From contig OX246744.1 of the NCBI GenBank assembly GCA_945910005.1, positions 211,501 through 275,500 on the forward strand: DNA of 64,000 nt, given 5' to 3'. Under the pieces are notes generated by a model. It saw only the letters and a list, made by a program, of their open reading frames with translations, ran no database searches and was not told the DNA's origin. The DNA comes from Isoperla grammatica (Eukaryota; Arthropoda; Insecta; Plecoptera; Perlodidae). Shown piece after piece: positions 12,379 through 23,309 of this stretch (position 1 is its first letter; each line of letters opens with the position of its first letter). Both the position numbers and the translations under genes were made by a program.

Positions 12379-13977
12379 CATAGTGACATAAAGGGGAGGG
12401 GGTTGTCGTTGAGGGAATGGAAAGATTCTCTCATGACTTGCTTAATATCTCTGTTGAGTATTTACTATTTACCATAATAATATTAACTTCTTTGGTCACA
12501 TTTAAATTTAATATTTTGCCTTATTACTAAGCAATACTTAAGAATTTTATATTTCTTGATACATGTTCATTATCACTTTCATGATGTCCATTTTTTCTTG
12601 GACTCTCAAACATGCCCTTACAAAGCTTGACTGTATTATAACTAGGGTAGTCCATGTGCTACAGTACTCTGTACTCTAGATTATTCATTTGCTTAGAGGA
12701 TGGTTACTAATGCAAACTTGATATGGATGCGTTGAAGCCGCTATTGCACCGGTGTATTTATTTCAGGTATTAATTGTGAATCTCTTGTTTGTATCGAAAA
12801 TTGCACTTCAACAGTCTTATTCCAGTATAGTTTTTGGGTTCAAATTTGTATTTTCTTGTAAGGTAAGACATATCGTTATTGTTATATGTTTCGACACCTT
12901 ACATACGTACACAGAACACCCACAAACACATACATTTATGATGTACCCGTACATTGCGCACTTGTTTCGTAGCAGGGTGGAAACATGCAAACTGCGTCCG
13001 TAGACTCGTCCGCCGCGACATCCGATTATCACGTAATAAAATTAGTTCTGCATATTATTGGTTTAAAAACCTGTTGACTGAAATCTATTACGATAGCAGG
13101 AACTGATATTGATGGTGACCTATCTAATAACAATAGTGTCGTGTGTCGCTCTCTTGATACGGAATAGACCGACACAAAATTAATATGGAAATTGGAAACA
13201 TAATCTAGCCAGTTATTTACGGAAAACTTTTTCGCGGTTGGAAATGGTGAATGTTTTGTGATTGTTGTGACTTTGCCGCCACTGGAAAGGAAAATGTAGG
13301 TCTTAAATGTAGTTATATTTAGGGAAGGGTTTTCCGTTTAAGAAATGCAGACTTAATGATTCGTACGTTGGTTCTTTGAAAGGTTATTCTAATGGGACTA
13401 TTTCCTCCACAGTATGGATCAAGTTTGAGTTAAAATCGTCATATCAAAATATATCACATTTCGGGGACAACAACTCTAGCGTCGTCATTCAGGTGGGGCA
13501 AACTTCAGGTGTCGGTCGACTTTCCTCTTCACATCTTTGAACAACAGTATAGCCAGGCCCTTTTAACTTAGTAACTGGGCTTGTTCTCACATACTACCAT
13601 TGAGTGTGTATTGTATGGTAGAATGCCAATGGCAGTGTCTGTTTGTCTCAATTTTGTACATTCAACATAATATTATGCCAGTCGGCTAGTATCAGAATGG
13701 AAACACATGCACGAATCACTTGAATCCGTACTATCGTGCGCCTTCATCCATGCACTGTGTTCTGCTACTGGCCGACTAGATTATGTTGAAAGGTACGAAG
13801 CATTAGACAGCCAACCCATAAACACTCGCCAATACTACTGAATGAACTCTCTGTTGAATTATTGAAACATTAATTGTAGATCTTTGCAGTAGGTACCTGG
13901 ACTACTATAATATAGTAGTAGTTTCAGAATATGCTGAAAGTTCAAATGAATTAGACTGACCCTGAAGGAAATATTAT

Positions 13978-14338
13978 AGTGGATTTAAGTAGCGAAAGAC
14001 GCAAACTATTTCGCATCAAAAGTGATCTCACTCCCATAAGAAACAGAAGGTCGGTCAACTTTGCACTGTCATATCTGCGAAGGTATTGGATGAGCACGCA
14101 TGGCGTGAATCTGTTCTTTTCTTCATTGGTTACAATCTTGTTGGTAGCTATCACGGAACTTAAATGAGAGCGAGTTATACAAATCCATGTTAGCCGCCGC
14201 ACATGCGCAGTAGAATCACTTGCAGTTGACGTACGCCCCCGTCTTTTCTAAATAACGCCGACACATGTTTAATATGTTGGGAGTGGGATCATTAATTGTC
14301 ATCCGAAATAATTCGCGCCTTTGCTACTTAGGTTCCCT
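13978..14338. mobile_element. Internally deleted long-TIR element, left arm
   Basis: The first 300 bp match one terminal repeat of the 26929-29699 element (AGTAGCGAAAGAC, CTCACTCCCATAAGAAAC, GAGAGCGAGTTA). At about 14279 the sequence jumps to the last 60 bp of the opposite terminal repeat (GGAGTGGGATC, then GCTACTTAGGTTCCC). The whole interior present in the right arm is missing, as expected of an internal-deletion derivative or a snap-back deletion. The right end abuts TA. Confidence 0.6.
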
Positions 14339-14622
14339 ATTGGAGGAGAGGGAGTGAAGATCAATATTTTGGGGGAAATATTACGGAACCTATATTTTCT
14401 TGTTACAAATTGGTAGAAAAATATTGATTTAGCTAATACTGGACAATATCAGTACTCGATTTTTATTCGTTGAACAGTTTACAATTTATATCAAATAAAA
14501 ATGCGTTGTGTATTTTAATTGGCAAATCGAATTTGAGTTGGTTCGTGGAAATGTATACTAATGCCGCCTTCACATCAGCAAACAAAATAAAAACAAAGCT
14601 CTATTATTTTATTGTATTCAGG

Positions 14623-14772
14623 GTGTATCTCAATGCTCAATTTTGATGCTGTAGTCAACTAGAAGACAATTACAACTAATGCAACAATTTGACAACTAAT
14701 TATAACAATCATTAATTGTTGTATTAGTGCATTAGGCTAGTCAACTAGCGTCAAAATAGAGTGGTTAGATAC
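14623..14772. mobile_element. Hairpin MITE, left arm
   Basis: Palindrome of about 150 bp: TATCTCAATGCTC and TTTTGATGCTGTAGTC pair with GACTAGCGTCAAAAT and GAGTGGTTAGATAC, around an AATTATAACAATCATTAATT core. It is shared with 26485-26631 and sits right at the 3' end of a SINE in both arms. Confidence 0.55.
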
Positions 14773-14775
14773 TGT

Positions 14776-15075
14776 CTCAGTTACTAGAACTGATTTTCAG
14801 TAGGAGACATTATACCAATAATTATGTGCCTATTTGGGCACAAAAGTATTATTGTTAAAGTATTTGTTCTCATAACCCAGTTTTATTCGATAGACTACAA
14901 ATAGAATAAAGCCACCGTTAAAATATGGGTTACTGTCGTATCAATAGATTTCAGTACATTTAAATAGTTCGCTAACTGCCAGAACCGGGAATCAACCCTA
15001 GACCTTCTGTATTTGAAGCAGAAATAATATGCAGAAACATCGCGATCTAATACCTTTTCTGATGTTGAGTACAGT
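14776..15075 (-). mobile_element. tRNA-derived SINE, left arm
   Basis: On the minus strand a B-box-like word (GGTCTAGGGTTGATTCCC at about 14993-15010) is followed downstream by a body and the 3' motif ACTGAAAATCAGTTCTAGTAACTGAG. That 3' motif recurs at the ends of other copies in the window (47546, 49448, 55790). Pol III transcription is inferred from the box. The A box is weak. The copy is shared with the right arm. Confidence 0.45.
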
Positions 15076-15727
15076 CACAGCCCGGATGATGAGTGCCAAG
15101 CACCCAACATTATTTTCAACAACCACGTACATACGATGCAAGTGAAAGTCAACAATGTAGGCCTACTTTATTGACATTGCCATACACTTTGATGAAGGTA
15201 CGGGCTCAATAATGGATTGGGGAGAATGGAATTTTTTGTAAGCAAACATTTCAATGCCGTTCCATTTGCGTTTTCTGAAATATCGATGAAAACATACTTT
15301 GTGAGGAGTGAAGCTCAATCCTTTTTGGTCCAATTATCTTTATAAGTTGTATGCTAGGTCCTATTTAAGTTAGGAATATTCAAGGAAAATGACATAACAC
15401 GTTTAAGCTTTCCATTTAATTTTAGACACAATCCATCTATAATTTATATTATTGTTGAGATACGGGTGATAAGACTATGTCAAACTTCACTTACCCGTTA
15501 ATACTTATTAATACTTTTAACATGCATCTTACGTCGTACACTATATCACATTGTAAATTACATAACCATTCTACATCCGTAGCTTTCTAACTTAGTAACA
15601 ATATATAGTTTTTAATAAAATTAAAAACACGAGGGGTTGTTCTGCTACGTCGGTAACACTCACCAACATTCATGTTTATGCGTTTCATGACCGCTGTGAG
15701 TACCTTAGTCAGAACGACAGTCATTAC

Positions 15728-15776
15728 AGTTACTGAGTGGGTAGACTCTTAACTGTGAATTTATTTATTTTATTCA
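15728..15776 (+). mobile_element. 5'-truncated SINE tail
   Basis: About 48 bp (GTTACTGAGTGGGTAGAC, then GAATTTATTTATTTTA) match only the extreme 3' end of the SINE family. The right arm reads straight through (CAGTCACTCAACTACACAG in the same sense), so this is a very short insertion private to the left arm. Confidence 0.5.
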
Positions 15777-15845
15777 ACTACACAGTCGCTGTGCAGTTGT
15801 TGTGCATTGTAGAACGACAGTCGTTATGACGAAGGGACCCAGAGC

Positions 15846-16427
15846 CAGAGGCGTAGCGAGGGGGGGGGGGGATGAGGGTGTTCGATCCCCCCCGAAAAAA
15901 AGTGTTTATTCTCTAAACGCAATTATACTCTTATTTGTAGATTATAATTACAGTTATTATTCCATTGAAAAACCTATTTCTCGAATAATCATAAATCCAA
16001 TGCTTCTAATGGGTCCGAAACAAATTACAGTATGTCGGCTGCGAACTACTCTGTATTTTTTTTAAACATACATTCAGCCGCTCCCCCACCCCCCTTCGGC
16101 AATGTTCTTTAAGGGTTACCACCCGTCCTGGAATGACTGGGACAGTCCCCTTTTGAAGGGAATGTCCCGTGTCCCGACTTCACACTAACTGGACGACAAA
16201 AATTCCGGTTTTGAGGAAACGTTTACACAACATCTAAAAATTAGCAAACTACGTTACGAATCAAATTCGCCTTAAAACTAGTTTTAGGCACCTAAATACA
16301 ACAGCCTTCAAAAAAAAATTCACCTCCGGCGGCTGGGGCTTCGCCTTAGGCCCCAGCTGGTCTATGCCACCTCGTTTTCGGAAAAGTCATCCCCCCCCCC
16401 CGAACCAAAATCCTGGCTACGCCCCTG
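15846..16427. mobile_element. hAT-like non-autonomous element, left arm only
   Basis: Begins CAGAGGCGTAGCGAGG and ends CCTGGCTACGCCCCTG, an inverted pair. Flanks are CCCAGAGC (15838-15845) and TCCAGAGC (16428-16435), an 8-bp target duplication with one mismatch. The right arm has a single copy of the target (GACCCAGAGCAGTCC as reverse complement near 25357). G and C tracts lie just inside both ends. No transposase frame is present. The 8-bp duplication and CAG-type ends point to the hAT superfamily. Confidence 0.75.
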
Positions 16428-16664
16428 TCCAGAGCAGTCCTGAAACGCGTAAACATGAATGTTGGTGAGTGTTACCCACGTGGCAGAACAACCCCTCGTG
16501 TTTTTAATTTTATTAAAAACTTTATATTGTTACTAAGTTAGAAAGCTACGGATGTAGCACGGTAATGTAATTTACAATGTGATATAGTGTACGACGTAAG
16601 ATGCATGTTAAAAGTATTAATTACGTTATATATGTATGTATACATAATACAGTATACAGTATAC

Positions 16665-17482
16665 CAGTGGCGTAGCTAGAAATCCACGGGCCCCCAGGCT
16701 ACAGTAGCTGGCGGGCCCCTGTCATTGACGCCTACAATCTGCATGTTATTTACTATTAGGCAATTATTATAAAATTTAAGACCCGAAAGACACCGAGTCT
16801 TGGTACTCACCATTCGCCATTGGATTCGACAATATTGTCACTAGCACTACCGGTATTACACGACGCACTGTTACTTTTGAGTAAAAAGCTAGTTATTTTA
16901 GGAATTTTTCGTTGCTTTTCTAGTTCCTCGGTTTTCTTCTTACGCTTTTTAATCCCACTTAAATGTTTATATGAGGACATTGACATTATTAAAATAGAAA
17001 ATCAGAGCTTTTGCGACGACCGTGACTATTAGCAAGAGATAATCACAAACTGACTATACTAAAAGTGTGGACATGTCGTATTCTAAAGGGGTTGGAGGGT
17101 TGTGACTGCAGACTGTGCAGAGTTGTGAACAAAAGGTTTTCTGAGAAATGAGGCACATTCTATCATCAGCGGATTATTGACAGGATTTAGCCATCAATGA
17201 ATGACTGTTGGCCGCAAGGGCGACGGCTAGGGCCCCGTGAGGTAGGGGCAAGGTAAAGATAACTCGCATACAGATTTTCATGATCTTTATGCAACTTATA
17301 CTTCAACAATTGTTCTAAACAATTACTTGTTTTGTATTTTTTTACTCAGTATCCAGGGCCCGGTTCCGGACCGTCTTGATACTCAGGTCTTTTGAACTCA
17401 AGCTTGTCTCAAAACCGGGCCCCTCTAGACCACGGGCCCCCGGGCTTCGCCCGGGCTGCCCCCCCCTATTCCTACGCCACTG
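16665..17482. mobile_element. hAT-like non-autonomous element, left arm only
   Basis: Ends are CAGTGGCGTAGCTAG and CCTACGCCACTG. The flanking 8 bp are CAGTATAC on both sides (16657-16664 and 17483-17490), though the site lies in a CAGTATA microsatellite. The right arm lacks the insert near 24370. Interior holds GGGCCCC-rich subterminal DNA at both ends and short meaningless frames, with no transposase. Confidence 0.75.
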
Positions 17483-18349
17483 CAGTATACAGTACAGTAT
17501 ACAGTACAGTATACAGTATACATAATATACATTCATATCTGCATCACATACATACACATCATAAGTTATTGTGTAGACCAAACCGTGATGCAAGACTCAT
17601 GATGTGTACTCATACCCACATCATACTTACACTGTTATAAATTGATATCACAGTACAAATTTCAAAATTTCACTTTAGGAGTAAACCATCTTTAATTTGC
17701 GTTACTTTTTATGTATGATTGATAATTAGCAGACCCTATACATTCAAACAATTTTCATACATTTCACAACTATCATACTTAATACATTGTATAATTCAAT
17801 GTATTGCATCTTGATCTTTCTTGTTTACTTTTATTTTTTACACCATGATGTAAGCTGCATGCATCACATCTGCATCATACTTGTTTCATACACTTTGCCT
17901 CAAAACATTACGCACTTGAGAATACAGTAGAATAATTTCTAAAATGTCATATTTAGGTAACAAATCATCCTTAATTTCCAGTTTATTCTTTAAGTGTGGT
18001 GAATAATTATGAGATCATACATATTTCAAACTTAGTAGGCATATGTCATCATACTTTTCATCATACATTGCGTATTGTATAGTACAATGTATTGCATCTT
18101 GATCTTTCTTCGTTACTTTTATTATTTACATCATGATCTAAGATTCATACATCATGTCCTCATCATACTTACTGCATACACTTGAACAAACACACGAAAA
18201 CATTACACACGTAAATACAATAGAAGAATTTTGAAAATTTTACTTTCGGCAAGGCATACTGTCAATATTGCTTTACATTCACGTTGACCCATTAGTAGGG
18301 AATTGTGGCTTTCACCATATTTATAAACAAAACGTTTCGTGCAATATAA

Positions 18350-18607
18350 GGAAGGTTTACACAAATTACTAGTGATTATTGTTCGTTGGCTATGAGTGAG
18401 AATACTGCGGTCTGATTGGCTGTGACAAAGGTTTGTCTTGACTTGACTTAGGAATTGAACATATTTCAATTCCTTGGTCAAGTCAAGACAAACCTTAGTC
18501 ACAGCCAATCAGAGCGCAGTATTCTCACTCATAGCCAATGGAAGAACCCTGTGGCTTAATCACGGAGGCTAGACACTAATCACTAGTAATTTATGTAAAC
18601 GGCCCTG
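18350..18607. mobile_element. Harbinger-like hairpin MITE, left arm only
   Basis: 258 bp flanked by TAA on both sides (18347-18349 and 18608-18610). The right arm has the matching unoccupied site near 23620-23640. Ends GGAAGGTTTACAC and GTAAACGGCCCTG are inverted. The interior 18388-18535 is a nearly perfect hairpin (TTGGCTATGAGTGAG at one side, CTCACTCATAGCCAA at the other). A 3-bp TWA target duplication is the hallmark of PIF/Harbinger elements. Confidence 0.65.
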
Positions 18608-19140
18608 TAATCTAAAAACATTAACCTTTGCTAATTCTTCACTAGTGACGAGTTAATGAAAATGTAAAATATAATATTGATAGTGCTTTGCCAAAATACT
18701 TTCTATTTTTGTTTAACATTGTGTAAGACCCTTTCAAGAGGCTAGTAGGTCATGTCACACCAATTTAGATCAATAAGTGAGCAATATTTGAGACCTTTTC
18801 TGAATAAAAGAGTAAATAATGTGCAGTGGATATCACACAAAACATAGCCCCCCCACCCCAACCCGCAAATCATGAGTGTAGTTTATGGACAGTCATTAAG
18901 GTTCACTCCTCACAAGTTCGTCTGGTTGTGTTGCACGTTTATGTTGGCGCTAGGGCTAGTTCGCGCTCGTTCCCATATCAATAGAATTAAATTTAAATTC
19001 TTCTTTTCCATAGGCTAATGTTACATGGATATTTATTGTTGCTGTTTAACATTTAAACTTCGTAAATCCTTGATTTTGAGCAGCTGACTTCTTGTTGAGA
19101 GGCAGACGGGCTCGAATATCTGGTCCATGTATCAGTGGCT

Positions 19141-19975
19141 CTTGTCGCCGCACAATGTCGGAACAGTTGGGCTCGAATGTCTGGTCTTGTCGCCGCACAA
19201 TGTCGCAACAGTTGGGCTCGAATGTCTGGTCTTGTCTACGCACAATGTCGGAACAGTTGGGCTCGAATGTCTGGTCTTGTCGCCGAACAATGTCGGAACA
19301 GTTGGGCTCGAATGTCTGGTCTTGTCGCCGCACAATGTCGGAACAGTTGGGCTCGAATGTCTGGTCTTGTCGCCGCACAATGTCGGAACAGTTGGGCTCG
19401 AATGTCTGATCTTGTCGCCGCACAATGTCGGAACAGTTGGGCTCGAATGTCTGTCTTGTCGCCGCACAATGTCGGAACAGTTGGGCTCGAATGTCTGGTC
19501 TTGTCGCCGCACAATGTCGGAACAGTTGGGCTCGAATGTCTGATCTTGTCGCCGCACAATGTCGGAACAGTTGGGCTCGAATGTCTGGTCTTGTCTACGC
19601 ACAATGTCGGAACAGTTGGGCTCGAATGTCTGATCTTGTCGCCGCACAATGTCGGAACAGTTGGGCTCGAATGTCTGATCTTGTCGCCGCACAATGTCGG
19701 AACAGTTGGGCTCGAATGTCTGGTCTTGTCGCCGCACAATGTCGGAACAGTTGGGCTGAATGTCTGGTCTTGTCGCCGCACAATGTCGGAACAGTTGGGC
19801 TGAATGTCTGGTCTTGTCGCCGCACAATGTCGGAACAGTTGGGCTCGAATGTCTGATCTTGTCGCCGCACAATGTCGGAACAGTTGGGCTCGAATGTCTG
19901 GTCTTGTCTACGCACAATGTCGGAACAGTTGGGCTCGAATGTCTGGTCTTGTCGCCGCACAATGTCGGAACAGTT
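19141..19975. repeat. 45-bp tandem satellite, about 18.5 copies
   Basis: Unit holds TTGTCGCCGCACAATG, GGAACAGTTGGGCTCG and AATGTCTGGTC. Copies differ by point changes (CGCC/CTAC, GGTC/GATC) and three single-base deletions (about 19453, 19757 and 19801). Because 45 is a multiple of three, long frames appear on both strands; these are not genes. The right arm has one unexpanded equivalent at about 23000-23060, so the array grew after the arms separated. Confidence 0.95.
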
Positions 19976-21015
19976 TTTACGATGCTCGTCGCTGAACAAG
20001 TTTCCGTGTCTGCAACGCAAATATATTCCTACTTGCATTCGTAGCGTTCTTACGCGTAAACTGGCGTAAACAATTTTTATTGCTCTACAACCAGACTAAA
20101 TTCAGGGATTTCTACATAGGGTTTGCATAACATCCGTTTATTTTGACTTGTTATCAAGGGAAGCCGGATTAGCGCCCATATGGATAGAACCCAAATTTTT
20201 CTAAACGAACTTGGCCGAAGACCAAACCGAAGTTTTTTTTATGGCTTGTGTCTATTTTTCTTATGATGACCATTACAGATTAGGGTAATTCTAATACATC
20301 TGTCAATATTTTATATCCCTACCTTCAGCTGTTGACATAATAATGAACCCACCGAACCCCCCTACGACCCATCAGCAAACATGGCAGTAACACTATACGA
20401 TGCATAAGCGGATGTTTTCGGTTTGGCGATGTTCGGTTTTCATAAATTTGGCTTCTACGATGTTTGCCGCTGTTCCGCACTCCTGCCAACAACACTAGAC
20501 TGGAAGGGGGGTACGATTCGATTTGGTGTAGATGGGGGGAAGTTTCCAGAATGTCTTTATTATGTTTGTATTTTCTTATAAGTACATCTAGAAGCTCGTA
20601 CTGGAATAAGATTGGTGCACTGCAATAAATGAAACATTGTCTGTAATAAAAAAATTGTATCCCTGCCTACCAAATTATTTTACTCCAGCCGACGCTGTAG
20701 GAGCTGCGAGTGGTGGAAAGGTACGTGCGTGCATGCAATGAAATTAGTGAGATTTTTTTTAAATAGCCGTTCCTGGCGGCGGCCTCACATTAGACACCAG
20801 CGGTGGGTCTCCCCCTAAGGGGTGTAACATCCCAACCAACCAAATTCAGAGCTTTGAAATTTAAATATTGAATTGTAGTTTATGTGCTCTGCTATTTTGG
20901 GTTCAATACCTAATTTTAATTGTAGTTTCATACAGCGATTTTGGCTATGCTTGGTTCGATGCCCAACTTACGCCGCCGCTTTTTTAAAAGTAGGGTTATG
21001 GCCGGTATCATTGCC

Positions 21016-21218
21016 TTAGACCAGTAATATAGGTAGACGGAGCAAGCCGATGCTAGCGACCGGCCGCGAGTGAGACCACGTGATGTGCACACACAAGATG
21101 CCAACCTGCGAACTTCTCGCTAGCAATGCGGAGAAGGCTTTGTCCCCACATCACGTGGTTTCAATGATGGTCTCTCACGATGACGTCATACTCCGTCTAC
21201 CTATATTACTGGTCTAAG
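21016..21218. mobile_element. TIR element with 9-bp target duplication, left arm only
   Basis: Inverted ends TTAGACCAGTAATATAGG and CCTATATTACTGGTCTAA are extended by GTAGACGGAG/CTCCGTCTAC. Flanks are ATCATTGCC on both sides (21007-21015 and 21219-21227). The right arm has no insert (GGCCTAGGACTCG as reverse complement near 21810). The 9-bp duplication fits a Mutator-like MITE, but the ends are not diagnostic. Interior includes two CACGTG words and TGACGTCA at 21181-21188. Confidence 0.65.
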
Positions 21219-21406
21219 ATCATTGCCTAGGACTAGTTTTGAGGTTATGTCGGCTAGGCACATTTAATGGTATGTTCGATTGGCCTGTCGGTGCACACTT
21301 TGTGCAACTGCCATTTTCAAAAAGTAGGGTTAAGTGCACCCATTTACTTTAGCAAGCTTACCTCGTTAGGGTATAAGACTAGATTACTGTAGACGCCATG
21401 TTCGGC

Positions 21407-21637
21407 TGACGTACCTGAACGTATAATTCAGTTGCCGCCCGCCGTCATTCCCGCAACGGCGGGCGTATAGCCTCTTATCAGTCTCACCCGCGTACGTATA
21501 AAAACCTTAAATGTCCGCCGTGACGAACGCATAGGCATAGACTAAATGCCCGCCGTGGCGGACGTATAAAAATCTTGAGGGCATAAACTATGTCCGCCGT
21601 GGCGGACGGGACTGACAGGCTATACGCCACCCCGTCG
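21407..21637. other. Centre of the giant inverted repeat, hairpin-rich
   Basis: Between the last clean arm matches the sequence is GC-rich and only loosely palindromic. A word of the form CCGCCGTGGCGG recurs at about 21549-21562 and 21593-21607, with decayed versions near 21440-21475 and 21520. Words such as GGCGTATAGCC (21455-21465 and its inverse near 21618) show that pairing continues in degenerate form toward about 21.53 kb. The stems are short with 2-nt centres. This is the only part of the structure without a long arm partner. Confidence 0.7.
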
Positions 21638-22385
21638 GCCGAACATGGCGTACCCCATAGGGTGACCTAGACTCCGCCCAATACCATACTTTTTGAAAAT
21701 GGAAGTGAAACAGGTCGCAGTTGCACAAAGTGTGCACCGACAGACCAATCAAACATACCATTAAATGAGCCTAGATGCCGTTAGCTTGCTAAGTAGCCGA
21801 CATAACCTCAAAACGAGTCCTAGGCCATAACCCTACTTTTAAAAAAGCAATGTTAAGGCGGCGTAAGTCGGGCATCGAACCAACCTTAGCCAAAATCGCT
21901 GTATGAAACTACAATTAAAATTAAGTATTGAACCCAAAATAGCAGAGCACATAACCTACAATTCAATATTTAAATTTCAAAGCTCTGAATTTGGTTGGTT
22001 GGGATGTTACACCCCTTAGGGGGAGACCCACCGCTGGTGTCTAATGTGAGGCCGCCGCCAGGAACGGCTATTTAAAAAAAAAATCTCACTAATTTCATTG
22101 CATGCACATACCTTTCCACCACTCGCAGCTCCTACAGCGTCGGCTAGAGTAAAATAATTTGGTAGGCAGGGATACAATTTTTTTTATTACAGACAATGTT
22201 TCATTTATTGCAGTGCACAAATCTTATTCCAGTACGAGCTTCTAGATGTACATATATGAAAATACAAACATAATAAAGACATTCTGGAAACTTCCCCCCA
22301 TCTACACCAAATCCAATCGTACCCTTCCAGTCTAGTTTTGTTGGCAGGAGTGCGGAACAGCGGCAAAAACAGTAGAAGCCAAATT

Positions 22386-22902
22386 GGGAACATGGAAAGT
22401 GAGCGAATTCTTAACTGCGCGAAAGGACACTGAGCAAAACGTAAACTGCGCGAAAGGACACTCAGCGTCAAGTGAGCGAATTGTAAAGTGCGCAAAGGTT
22501 AAGTGAGCGAAAGTAAACTGCACGAAATGACACTGAGCGAAAAGTAAAGTGCGCAAAAAGTAAAGTAAGCGAAACATAAAGTGCGCGAAAAGTTAAAATG
22601 CGCGAGTAGTACAGTGAGCGAACAGTAAAGTGAGCGAAACATAAGCTGCGCTTAAGGACACTCAGCGAAAAGTAAAGTGCGCGAAAAGTAAACTCCGCGA
22701 AAGGACACTGAGCGAAAAGTAAAGGGAGGGAATAGTAAAGTGGAGCGAAACATAAACTGCGCAAAAGGACACTGAGCGAAAAGTAAAGTGAGCGAATAGT
22801 AAAGTAAGCGAAACGTAAACTGCGTGAATGGACACCCAACGAAAAATTTTCGCTCACTTTACGTTTCGCGCACTTAAGAATTCGCTCACTTTCCATATAG
22901 CC
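22386..22902. mobile_element. TIR element filled with GCGAAA repeats, right arm only
   Basis: Flanked by GCCAAATT on both sides (22378-22385 and 22903-22910). The left arm keeps one copy of that 8-mer at the equivalent place (near 20445). Terminal repeats share ATGGAAAGTGAGCGAATT and TTAA[C/G]TGCGCGAAA. The interior is about 450 bp of short degenerate repeats (AGTGAGCGAAA, AGTGCGCGAAA, AAGGACACTGAG) in one orientation. The terminal motif has thus been amplified inward. The 8-bp duplication suggests hAT. Long minus-strand frames here are repeat artefacts. Confidence 0.75.
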
Positions 22903-23130
22903 GCCAAATTAATGAAAACCGAACATCTGCTTATTCATCGTATAGTGGGGCGTTTACTGCTACGTTAACTGACGAGTCGTAGGGGGGGTTCGGTGGGTCG
23001 ATTACAACTGTTCTGACATTGTTCGGCAACAAGAGCCACGGAGACACGGACCAGATATTCGAGCCCGTCTGCCTCTCAACAAGTCAGCTGCTCGAAATCA
23101 AGGATTAACGAAGTATGAATGTTTTGAATG

Positions 23131-23309
23131 TAAAGCCTGTATTACACGGTCAAACTTTTTCATCCAACTTCTTGAATTCAAGGACAAAAGCGCATCAAAA
23201 ACAGTCAGTATGTAGTCAAATACAACAATAGGAATTATTTATTGATGCGCTTTTGTCCTTGAATTCAAGGAGTTGGATGAAAAAGTTTGACCGTGTAATA
23301 CAGGCTTTA
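23131..23309. mobile_element. Palindromic MITE, right arm only
   Basis: Nearly perfect terminal repeats of about 68 bp starting TAAAGCCTGTATTACACGG and ending in the inverse, with a loop of about 40 bp. The left arm reads through without it (AATGTTAAACAGC as reverse complement near 19045). The AGCC/TTACAC-type ends resemble the Harbinger-like MITEs at 18350, 39905 and 50154. Flanking bases are TA-rich, so the exact target duplication is ambiguous. Confidence 0.65.

Larger units (their letters stand above)
15505..16625. mobile_element. Long-TIR fold-back element, left arm
   Basis: Terminal inverted repeats of about 200 bp. The left one runs from ATTAATACTTTTAACATG through CTTTCTAACTTAG to GAGGGGTTGTTCTGC. 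The right one is its reverse complement, ending CATGTTAAAAGTATTAAT. The interior is itself partly palindromic (CAGAACGACAGTC and GAACGACAGTCG). It is non-coding and so non-autonomous. This copy was interrupted by the hAT at 15846 and a SINE-tail piece near 15728. Superfamily not assigned. Confidence 0.6.
3087..21453 (+). repeat. Left arm of the giant inverted repeat
   Basis: Shared with the right arm: the exon-like island at 4789, the two 1.73-kb tandem units, hairpin MITEs at 10235, 11467 and 14623, a SINE near 14776-15075, and the long-TIR element at 15505. Private to this arm: the (ATG)n and LINE tail at 3320-4180, a SINE-tail fragment near 15728, hAT-like elements at 15846 and 16665, a Harbinger-like MITE at 18350, the 45-bp satellite at 19141 with about 360 bp of unassigned sequence after it (19976-20335), and the 9-bp-TSD element at 21016. 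Stretches not listed separately (8426-10234, 11590-13977, 17650-18340) are AT-rich noncoding DNA in which I see no gene. Confidence 0.85.

Noticed and set aside
19046..20069. Many long open frames on both strands (up to 276 codons)
   Set aside because: They are the 45-bp satellite read in several phases. A unit length divisible by three keeps frames open without selection, and different phases give equally long peptides.
22205..22896. Minus-strand frames rich in Arg-Ser-Leu and Phe-Ala
   Set aside because: They come from GCGAAA/GTAAAGTGAGC repeats inside the element at 22386-22902.
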